NCBI GenBank assembly: GCA_950295325.1
Contig: OX485807.1
Coordinates: 5,336,501 to 5,400,500 of the forward strand
Length of the DNA stretch: 64,000 nt
DNA from: Polytrichum commune
Taxonomy: Eukaryota; Streptophyta; Polytrichopsida; Polytrichales; Polytrichaceae
Direction: 5' to 3'
Part shown: positions 9,806 to 19,847 of the stretch, piece after piece
Position numbering within the stretch: the stretch's first letter is position 1
Layout: each line of letters starts with the position of its first letter
Notes under the pieces: model-generated
What the model saw: the letters and a program-made list of their open reading frames with translations, nothing else
What the model was told of the DNA's origin: nothing
Database searches by the model: none
Translations under genes and position numbers: made by a program

Positions 9806-10856
9806 GTTGGATTTCCCTCAACTGCGGGTCCATCTCATGCTCCAGGAGTTATGGCCGAGAAGGATGTGGACCTTGCGGCAGAAGGCGGATGCACCGCTTC
9901 ATCTGGAGGGGGATCTCAACATTCAGATCTACCCCCTATGGAGGGGAGGGATGTGCTGGAGTTGATATTGAGGCCTGATATCTCTCTATATCGTGAGAGT
10001 CGACGAAAGAGGAACAAGACGCCATACAACGAATACCCTGAAGGCGCGGTCTTGGAGCTCTCCGATGAAGACGAGGATGAGATTAGGATTCACAATGCCA
10101 TCTTTGCCTTGCCTACGGAACCTGGCAAGGTGAAGAAAGAGCCGATGTCAGTGTCCGAATTGGACGAGAAGATGGAGAGGCGAATGAAGGAAGAGCTTGA
10201 CCAACGGCTTCGAGAAGCTAACGAGGAGCACGCCAAAAAGATGGCCGCCATCCAAGCTGAGATGGAGCAAGCTAGGTTGGAGTCTGCTCGAAGGCACGCC
10301 GATCTCATGGCCCAAAATCAACAGTTCTTGGCCCAAAGTCAACAATTTATGAGCCTGATGCAGAGCTTGCAGGCAAGACCCCCCTGTAGTCTATACAGCT
10401 CCCGATACCGTCATGTCTATGCCCCCCACTCTCATGCGGCCTCCGTCTAGTAGCCATGCGGTGTATATACCCGAGCATGCTTATCCAGCCCCCGCGTTGA
10501 TTGTCCCGCCCTCTCCCCTTGTTGTCGCCACTCCAGAGGAGCCCTCCTCTCATCCTACAGGAGTGGAGGAGATACCGGCACGTGACATGGCGGGTGCCGC
10601 CGAGACAGATATCAATGAAGGCAATGCCCCCATCGGCGATGAAGATGTACATATGCGGGGCAGCCAAGACTCCACAGATGAGGATCAGCCTTATGTGGAT
10701 ACTCAAGGGTCGCAAGCGGCTGGAGACACCTTGTTGGTGGTCGAAGATCTGGACAATTTTGCGGACGCGCGTCCGGATCCTGTGCCCATGACGGGGCCAG
10801 GTGAGGGAGGCACTGCTGGCGCGGACCTCGCCCCTGAAGAGGTAATCAACCTTTGA
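9806..10856 (+). pseudogene. coiled-coil and acidic tail, continuation of the ParB-like gene past a stop
   Basis: After the TGA at 9803-9805 the same frame stays open to about 10378. It encodes an acidic stretch (ELSDEDEDEI) and then a Glu/Gln/Arg-rich coiled coil (EKMERRMKEELDQRLREA onward). At the C6 run 10379-10384 the sensible frame changes and continues as a Pro-rich, then acidic, low-complexity tail to the TGA at 10854-10856. An ATG at 9851 could start a separate protein, but the seamless frame before it favours one longer gene broken by a nonsense change and a homopolymer indel. I cannot separate true decay from assembly error. Confidence 0.5.
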
Positions 10857-10886
10857 GCATGCCTCCCACGTTACGGACGCGCGTCC
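10762..10886. repeat. two palindrome cores, one inside coding sequence
   Basis: CGGACGCGCGTCCG (10762-10775) lies in the acidic tail and reads ADARPD in the coding frame. GGACGCGCGTCC (10875-10886) lies about 20 bp after the stop codon. Both keep the perfect inner core but have lost part of the outer AT arms. Confidence 0.8.
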
Positions 10887-11229
10887 AAAACTTCCTTGTC
10901 TGCCTCCTTCGTGGCGTGTGTATATTATCGAGTTCAATCCTCGACTTCGCCCGGCGGGTGGATACAATTTTGTTAGCATAGATTCCATTAACTTCAACAG
11001 ATATTTTTTGCGACAATGTATATTATTCACCAAATGTGTATCACCAATTACATTAATACCAATTTTTCAACTGGATGGTTCGGATTATTTTTGGCCTTAT
11101 AATTTGTGTTGAGTTTATCCATGCTTGTCAATTGGTTTTCTTGAGTAGTACCATTTACCTAGATAGAATGTTCCATCACAGGGTCCGTCGGAGATATGTC
11201 GCAACCCCGCGGGAAAACAAAGCGCGCCC

Positions 11230-11949
11230 ATGATGAAACCGTTCATAATATTTGACCTCAATGGGGTGCTTTGTCAATCCAAACATATCTCGAATAGTGC
11301 GTCCAAGGGGCCCTTCCGTAGTCCACAAGACATGGATTACGGCGGACATTTCGATACTCTCATAAATAAGAAGGTTGTACGTGCCCGCCCCGGTTTGAGG
11401 AGCTTCCTTCGTGAGGTCCTTGGCTTCGCCCATGTCATCATCTAGAGCTCTATGCTCATGGACAACACGAAGGCCATCGTCGGTTTCCTTTTCCGAGAAC
11501 TCGCAATGCCATGCTTGCTTCTCGGTCAAGAACACTGCAATGACCTCTATGACCGTAGTGGCAATATTGTACCCAAGGTCGGAGGAGGTCGTGGGCCTCA
11601 ATTCTTAAAGGTCCTGAGGAAGAACCTCTGGGTGGGCGTCCCTATGTTGGAGGGGGTTCCCCACGGTTGTTGGCCCACCCCGGATAACACACTCCTCATT
11701 GACGACAGCCCGGCAAAGAGTATTCTCAATCCCCCGGGCAATTGCATATTCCCGGATCCTTGGGAAAGCGATAGAAATGACAACTTTCTAGAGAGTGAAC
11801 TAGGACCCTACATTAGGAGGCTTGCCTATCACCCCAGAAGTGTCCCGGATTTTGTGCTCTCCAACCCAATTGGCAATAGGCCTCTAGGCCCACAAGATGA
11901 GGAATTTAGGAGATTGTACGGCTACGCTAGACTCAATAAATTAATATGA
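11230..11949 (+). pseudogene. FCP1/NIF-type HAD phosphatase-like protein, interrupted by one TAG
   Basis: The start FIIFDLNGVL is the HAD motif I of the plant NIF/FCP1-like group, where DLNG replaces DxDG. LLIDDSPAKS near 11695-11725 is the conserved DDSP motif of that family, and PDPW and a Tyr/Arg-rich end follow. One frame is open from 11230 to 11949 except for TAG at 11443-11445. The following SSMLMDNTKA sits where the family has WSSxxxDN, so the stop replaces an expected Trp codon by a single G-to-A change. The gene lies 370 bp after the ParB-like gene on the same strand. The second motif I Asp is Asn, as in plant relatives, so catalysis is uncertain even without the stop. Confidence 0.7.
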
Positions 11950-12041
11950 AAACTTTGATGATTTTGGGTTTGTACTTGGACTCTCCATGTAAATATCTAA
12001 CATTTCTCCCCTTATCTTTGTAATGTATTTTTGTGTCTTAG

Positions 12042-12938
12042 TTGCCTCACCAAGCACCCAAAAGTGTCGTCAATGGCATGTCTGCATCTCAGGCAGACAC
12101 CGGCTCCCCTTCCCTTGGTATGAGCGACGTTGCAATGCCTTCACTATTCCAATATTCGGCCGTCGATGCTGCCTCTGCTGTTGATTACTCCAAAGACTCC
12201 GGGTTTGAAGACGGAGTCGTGGATAGCCCTCCTGCAAAGGTTGCAAAACTCAATTACTCTCCAAGTCCATCTCCATCTCCCCTCCGCAGTGAGAAGCACG
12301 TCCGTAACCCACGGTCGACCAAACGCCTTTGCATGGATGAACCCCAAATTGATGTCCCGGCGTTTGCAAACGTCCCTCTCGGGCTTGTATCTACACCCGT
12401 CGATGTCCCAAAAGCTCTAACCAGCGCCCCAAAGGCGAAGGTGCCCAACTATTGGCATTCTCAAGTTTTTCCTTGATGATTTCCGTGTATTAGTGCATTT
12501 CAACTTCTTGGGTTTTTCGGACTTCCATCCGTAACTTGTAACCACTTATACTAACCCACTTCATTATATATATTTATGGTCATTGTTCAGACCCCAATGT
12601 ACACGAATGTGGGCCGGGCATCATCGACTTCGTCATTGGATAGGCGAACATTGAAGACAGCTTCTTGCGAGTCTGATCGTTGTTTGGCCCTACGGAAGAG
12701 TGCAAGACGTTCGGTTTCCCAAACGCATTCGTATTCCACTTATTCGGAAGGGGGTCGGCAAATATGGGCAAATGGCGCATATTTGGGGTCAACAAATAAA
12801 CAAGGTTACAGCCGCGGACCCGAGATCTTTAGGGCCATGGAGGCCATGAAAGCAAAGGAACGTGAAACGGCCGTAAATGCTAATAATAGTATTGCAAAAG
12901 CAAAAGTAGTGAGTCGTAATCATGATCCGAACGTATAG
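12042..12938 (+). CDS. unknown Ser/Pro-rich protein, two 3' exons
   Basis: Two segments join in phase 0: about 12042-12440 (preceded by TGTCTTAG, ending AAG before GTGCCC) and 12591-12938 (preceded by TTGTTCAG, ending at TAG after NHDPNV). The first encodes a Ser/Pro/Val-rich stretch with SPSPSPSPLRSE and a basic patch (NPRSTKRLC); the second is basic, with a short helix rich in Ala/Lys/Glu (AMEAMKAKERE). The intron between them holds a decayed palindrome (about 12514-12534). No upstream exon or start codon is clear. It may belong to the HAD gene above through alternative structure. No known domain. Confidence 0.4.
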
Positions 12939-13697
12939 GCTATATTAACATACATGTAGTTGTGGAATTATGTTTCTAGGACTTTCGCCTAATATTGGAT
13001 ATTCCACTTGCATTTTGTACTTCAACCCCTATTCAATAAATATGATATTGATTTTCCATATGCAAATGTTTTCATATATCCCATTTTCTTATTGTTAATG
13101 TGTAGTTCCATGCATTTGAGTCTCTTATTTGTTTCCAAAATTGGGAACATAGCATATTTTTAGTGTTTTCATTCCTATAAATGTGAAAGCCACGTCCTTA
13201 AATAGTCTCAAAATTAACAAAAAGTCTCCAAATAACGAATATAGTGTTATAGTGTCATCCCAAAAAATACTTTAAGTAAACATATATGGTTTGGGAGTAA
13301 ATTGTGAACCAAGATTTTGGGTAAATAGTTTCACTATAGACATCTTATTGATATATTGATGAAATCCGTAGGTAGTTGAATGAAAATAATGATCTACAAA
13401 CAGCTTCTTGCAATTAGAGCTATAATTATGGCATTGGGTTCTTGTAGTTGGTTACACTATCATCTTGCTCACCCCGCCATATTAAGGAGGTAGGGCAAGC
13501 TGAGGAAGAGAGACATTTCTTTAGATAGTTTGAGTGAATTGGTGAACTCGATAGTCTTGTCTCCCTCGACCGAGTGATTGTGTGAGATCAAATGCTAAAC
13601 TATTTTCTTTGTACAAATAGCAATCACGGCAGTGATTGTGGCATTGCGGCTTGTGAGAAAGCGCTTCTTGTTTATCTCCAAGTATGAGTTATATACA
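12939..13697. other. gene-free stretch
   Basis: AT-rich sequence with no exon-like or repeat structure that I recognise. It marks the right edge of the palindrome-bearing locus. Confidence 0.5.
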
Positions 13698-14042
13698 CTC
13701 GGGGGGGGGGGGGGCAGTGTGTTAAAAAGTTAAGGATATAGGTGCGAACAACCACTATTTTATAGGGGGGTATTACTTTCAATTCTCTTCTTTCTTTCAC
13801 ATGCTATCATTATGTAAATTTCTACTTTGGGTTAATAGAAAAATGCCTTGCATTACTTATAATTCCAAATTACCTATTATTCCATACCCTATAGTACTTT
13901 AAAGATGTCCAGTGTCATTTTTGATACCCTATATTACTTTTAAGTCCATTTATAATTTTTTGCCCCCATGTTTTTAAAATACCCTATCATTTGTTCGCAC
14001 GTATATTGCTACTCCAACCAATGACTACCCCCCCCCCCCGAG
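13698..14042. mobile_element. G-run-terminated MITE, copy 2, inverted
   Basis: CTCGGGG...GGCAGTGTG on the left and CCCCCCGAG on the right are flanked by the 8-bp duplication TATATACA at 13690-13697 and 14043-14050. The interior is the reverse complement of the copy at 3390-3710, with phrases such as CTTTGGGTTAATAGAAAAA and TACTTTAAAGATGTCCAGTG. Non-coding; hAT-type by duplication length. Confidence 0.9.
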
Positions 14043-14050
14043 TATATACA

Positions 14051-17000
14051 TGAACTACCAAAGTCCGGTATAACTATTGTTTTGTTGTGATTGAGTTCGG
14101 CAAAATTGAGAACTATTGTCGTTTGTTGTGATTGCATTGGACTGAGTCCAAAGCCACGAATGTAGGTGATTGAGTTAGAAGTTGTGAGTATTTTTATTTG
14201 TAAAGAGTGACATGAGATTGACAAAATTTGATTGAAGACATGAGAAAATGTATGATGTGCAAGTAAACTAGTCTTGAGTCTCGACCCTGTGATAGAAAGA
14301 TTGAAATAGACTTGGGGAGGTCACTAGCAAAAATCGTAAAAAAACCGTGTGATAAAGAATAAGGTCCAATATATTCATTGTGGATGCATTTTGCAAAAAA
14401 ACGTACACATAATACAGGGGGTTTGAAAATCATAAAACATGTTTACATGTAAAATACCATCACATATAATGGCCTCTTTTATCTAGTCATTACATATAAA
14501 ATAGCGTGGAAACGATTACTAGGGGTGGCGGGTCTAGGGTAGGCTTTGTGTTAGTGGATGAAAATAAGTAATTTTTTGTTGAAAAACTTTGGATGGATGA
14601 CTTCGTAGGCCAATTGGCTTGAACGTTACTGAACGAACGTATCCAATGTGGAGTTAATGTTCTCTACCTATGTGCCGGGAGGGAAAATTTCACCGCGTTG
14701 TTTGAATTACGATCTTCTTTCCAATTTTCTTTGGCAGTAGAAGTAAAATAGGGTATTTTTAAATGATTCCCCCCCCAAAAAATCATAATTATTGATAGGG
14801 TGTATTAAAATACAAGCATTTACCTTTATTTTGAAATTTATCATACCTTATAATCTTTTCTACAAGGTAAATAGCCCCCTGATAAGTAGGTCATGAGCGA
14901 ACGTGTATGCATTAATATAAGAGGGAGTGACCTCCCTGAGGAAATAGAAAGTCATGTGGTAGAAAATAAGTAAAAGAAGAAAGAATCAAATTTATTGGGT
15001 ACATGCACGGTTGGGGTACCCTTCAGGAACCAAGAACATTGTTTGTAATTGATGCTTAACTAATGTAACTGAACTCAAAAATGCCTCCCAAAAATAATAA
15101 AATAACACACAAAGCTAGTATAGATATAGAAGTGGTTTTCTAAATCAAAATACTATCAATAGTTGCAAATATATTATATTTAAAACCACTTTCACTTTCC
15201 AATGAGAAAGTCATTGAATATTTTGTCATCCATAGCATGTAACTCAACGATTGCATCAAGCAAAGAAAGACAAGGGCATAATAATTTAGCTGCAATCCAA
15301 AGAGCAAAACTTTAGGGAGCCCATGAGCGTTCTAAAAGCCTCGAGTTCGTAAAACTCTAAAACCCAAATGCAAACTCCAACAAGAATGGACAAGGTAGTC
15401 ATTGAGTCAACTAAAGTGTAGAATTGTTTTACATTATTCAACTAAAGTGTAGAATTGCTCCCCGTCCGGTAACATCGTGTTTCCATCCGCATCAATGCGC
15501 CATATAAGGAGACCCTCCGGCGGGCTCCAGTCTTGTGTTGTGCACAACAACTTGTATTGCATGGCGGGGACACCATCGTGATATGAACACCTGCCTCAAA
15601 GTACTTGCATCTTACAACATTCTCCAAATTTCTTGTGTGATTTTATCCATATTCTTATATTTGTAAATGTCTCAAAATGCCGAAAAAGTCCCAAATCAAC
15701 AAATATAGTATTTGATTTTTTTGCAAGTTCAACACTATGTGGGGCAACACCAACCTTCTCTACCATTATAGATCAAACTCTAAAATTGTGCACCCAATGT
15801 TGGCTTAGCTATTCATGCAAGCTTAGATTGTTCACCCTAAAGGTCTTCTGGTTCCACCGGATTTCCCCAAGAGAGTCTCCCCACTCTCTTTTCCAGGCTC
15901 TCGGTGGCAATAAAATAATGTTTTGCTTCATTAATCTCAAAAACACTTTAGAAGATTTTATTTTAAAAGTTATTGTATCTAACCCCTCTACTGTATCTTA
16001 CAAATAAAAGCAGAGAAAAATATGGGTGGCAGCAGTGGAGATGCCTCTAAGGTAAAGGGAAACAATCAATGAGTGGGGAGGGCTCCTACGAAGGGAACGA
16101 CAAAACTGATGACGTGCAAGGCGCGAGGGAAACTCCGCGCGATCTCATCTTGAAGGATAGATAGATAGTAGATAGAATACAAAAGTGGTGGCAGACTGAC
16201 TGGCATGGCAACCTTGTTGACAAGGCCGAGCGGCCTGCCTGCCTCTAACTTAGTGTGCGGTGGTGGGTATGAGGACTAGCTACCTCACACACACACACCA
16301 CTGCCACGACGTCCCTATATACTGCCATTCAACCTGCACTAGCTAGGGTGCCAAGTGAGAGCTAACTTACAAACGAAGGACACACACACACACCCCTGCA
16401 TTAACTTATATCACCCCCTCCCCGCACCCCAGCAGCATGCGCACACAAGTAATTACCATCGAGATCAATGATCAGGGAGAACCGGCAGTCAGTCACAGAT
16501 GAACCGGTTGAGTTTGAGAAATAACCGAGTTGAAGTTCAAGACTGCAGGAAAATTACCGATCATTTTGAAAGAACCTGTAGAATATACCCCAATTTAATA
16601 AAGGAGAACCGGAGGATGTCATCAACATGTAACCGGTTGGACTTGCAAACACTCGGATCTCAACCGATTATGAATGCCCAAACAATCTCCCCGATCGTCG
16701 ATCGAGATCATCATCGCCCCCCGGCCCGGCCCGGGAAGGCAAAGGGAAGGAAGGGAAGGGAAGGGAAGGGAGGGAGGGAGGGAGGGAGGGGGCTTGTGAG
16801 TGTACTTATTCTTAACTTAACCATATGTGTTGCCATGTGTATGATATGATGTACTTTGTTGGGGTGTAGCAGCAGCCCGGTGGATAGGATAGGTAGCCGG
16901 ACTGACTCGCCTCCTGATGGCCACCAGACTGGTGTCCAGCTGACATTACACTTCAATGTCTCCAGGACAACCGATTTAAAGTCCCGCGCTGATGATGGTT

Positions 17001-17171
17001 ATTTCGTAATATCCTCGCGTACCCTTGCGAATCTGCGTTATAAATGCCGCATTGGGCCAATGGATGCGCTCAGCTCCACAGGGGTGCATGCTTCCCAGCC
17101 CAGGTTTCTTGCGTGACTCCGCTCCGCCATGGACGTCGTCTGTCTCCTCCTTTAGAGGCGTCGTTCTCAGC
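14051..17171. other. gene-free stretch with a GC-richer part and GGGA microsatellite
   Basis: 14051-16000 is AT-rich with no recognisable gene. 16000-17170 is richer in G+C, contains CA tracts (16289-16303, 16381-16393), several AACCGGTT-like phrases around 16500-16640 and a GGAAG/GGGA tract at 16739-16790. It could be an untranslated or promoter segment, but no coding exon is supported. Confidence 0.45.
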
Positions 17172-18300
17172 AAAACAGAAACTGCTGCCAGGCTTGATAT
17201 TTGAGATTGGGAGTCTGTAAGGAAAGAGGCGAGGCCGGCCGCCAGTGTGCAGGGTACTGCCACGTGTGGTAGCTAAGTTAGTGACACTGATAATGCGCGA
17301 TTAGGGTGTCCCACGCTAATTTACACTGTCATTCCACACAACTGTATTTTAAGAATATAGTATCCCAACAAACTAAATATGAAGAGATATTTGTCTACTG
17401 TGGTTGGCACTGTATGAATGAATAGAATAGAAGTTATGTTAAGTTTCTGCAAAACGGAAATGCCTGACTTGATATTCGAGATTGGAGTCTGTAAGGATAG
17501 AGACCGCCCCCGTCCGGGTTCTCCCCCAGTGTGCAGGGTACTGCCACGTGCGGTAGCTAGTAACACTGATAATGTGCGCTTAGGTTGTCCCATGTTAATA
17601 TACTGACATTTCACACTACTGTATTCTAAGAAAATTTTATCACAACAAACTAAATACGAGATTTCTGTGCTGTTTTTTTATCTACTGTGGTTGGCATTAA
17701 TATATGAATGAATAGAGTAAAAGTTATGCTATGTTTTTGCAAAACAGAAATGCCTGACTTGATATCTGAGATTGGAGTCTGTAAGGATAGAGGCCAGCAC
17801 CCCCAGTGTGCAGGGTACTGCCACGTATGGTAGCTAGTAAGACTGATACGTGTGATTAGGTTGTCCCATGCTAATTTACACTGACATTTCACACTATTTT
17901 AAGAAAAAATATCACAACAAACTATATATTATGATATTTTTGTGTTTTTTTTCTACTGTGGTTGGCATTAATATATGAATGAATAGAGTAAAGTTATGTT
18001 GAGTTTTTGCAAAACGGAAGTGCCAGGCTTGATATTTGAGATTGGAGTCTGTAACGATAGAGGCCAGCCTCCCCAGCGTGCAGGGTACTGCCAAGTGTGG
18101 TAGCTAGTAACACTGATATGTGCGCTTAGGTTGTCCCATGTTAATATACTGACATTTCACACTACTGTATTTTAAGTATATAGTATCACAACAAACTAAA
18201 TACGAGACTTTTGAGTTTCTTTTGTGTACTGTGGTGGGTGCTATATGAATGAATAGAATAAAAGTTATGTTAAGGTTTTGTAAGCTGGTTTTGAAAGGTA
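17172..18300. repeat. about 280-bp tandem repeat, four copies
   Basis: Units begin near 17172, 17450, 17741 and 18010 with AAAACRGAARTGCC. Each contains TTGATATTTGAGATTGG, AGTGTGCAGGGTACTGCC and a CACTACTGTATTTTAAG phrase, and ends in a TTATGTTRAGTTT segment. Spacing varies (278, 291, 269 bp), so this is an older array than the palindrome arrays. Non-coding. Confidence 0.85.
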
Positions 18301-19839
18301 ATGTGCATGGGCAAAGAGGCAACCTATTCGTGAAGGCAACGTAGGTGCACACATCGGTTTAGGTGTATCTATAAGGTCCACATCACACTAGAGCTTGAGG
18401 GCCCTTGACCATGTGAAATACATATTTTGTGATTGGTCAAGAAGTCGGGTACGGTCCAAGTTCACTTTACACTAGACTTTACGGTCTAAGGGACCAAAGA
18501 AATTTGAATGGACAGAAAGTCCACATGAAATCCTACATGGTGTAACGAGTATATATATATATGTAGCTTGATCTACATGATATTGTGTTAGGCCCATCAA
18601 AAAGAGGTGGGTCTAATGCAAAACCAAGGCTCCTGTATTTGAAGGTCTGTAAGAGTACTTAGTCCAAATTTCTTCTAGATGATTCAAGTTTACTTGCATC
18701 ACAGTTTCATGTAGAGATTGATGAGGGCGCAAAGAAAATTTGATTCAATCTAAAAACAAATCTTAAATTGGTCAACCCAATATCAATGAAATCAAACGAA
18801 AATCTTTGGTGTCGCCCCACATAGTTGCTCCTCCCAATAATTTGAGTCCCGGTGGCCTTGTGTATTTTGTGGTAATGAATTTTTTTTTTAATTAGAGCTA
18901 AGAGCAAAAGTGTAGGGATCACCTAGGATGGAATCACCACTTTGACCTACAAAGTGTTTGCTTTGTTTGAGAATATTTGTTGGTTTAAACATCCATGTGG
19001 ACTAGCCCACCATATGAGTGTGTTACAGTGGATAGAATGTGGATAGGGTAGATGAGGCTAATGCGGACACCTCCAGCCGATGGATTCAAGTATTAGAAGC
19101 TTGATCATGTTAGCAATTATGAATGAGGACCAAATAATTTGAAATCGGAGTTGAGGAAGGTGTTGATTTAGGCTCTAGAATCAAAGATTCTTTGTTTTCT
19201 AATCCAATATTATAAGGGGGAACTCTCCCATCGTTTAATGTTGTGTAAGTGGTTGACATCACTAACAAATTCTACATGGGCCAATTGCCAATGAAAATCA
19301 AGTTTACAACCAATTTGACTCTATATCGTGTCTCTAAAGTGGTCATAGTAAGATAAAATGTTGCCAAACTAGCTTTTCATTATAGAATACCCCCAAAATA
19401 CAAGTTGGGGTCGGCACCTCACAACCACATGCCGCCTCCTAATTTGCCTGCCTTGCCCACGAAAATCAATTATATCATAACTCGGTGGATAGCACTCCTA
19501 ATTATGGAGGATGATGGGTGTAGTTTGATTTTTGTGAAGGTGACTAACCCAAACATCATCAAAGTGGTGGCTAAATCATCATGCATTACTCACCCACCGA
19601 ATTAGAGCGACTATGCTGCCAATTAGGAGCCAAAAACAAGTGTCCAATTAGGGAGGCTAACTGAATTGGCCTAATCTACCTTAGGTGACATTGAGTTGCA
19701 ACAACTTCTCCACACATTTGCAAACAATATATACTAGGTGGGGGGAAGTTTTGATTTTTGGGATTAGTTGTAAACATTCTTTGCTCCCTGATTTGTTTTT
19801 GAAATGAAATAGTGGTGTCAACTTGAGGTTAGATGGTGA
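18301..19839. other. gene-free stretch
   Basis: No exon-like or repeat structure was identified apart from a short TA run at 18549-18561. Confidence 0.45.
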
Positions 19840-19847
19840 ATCTCACT

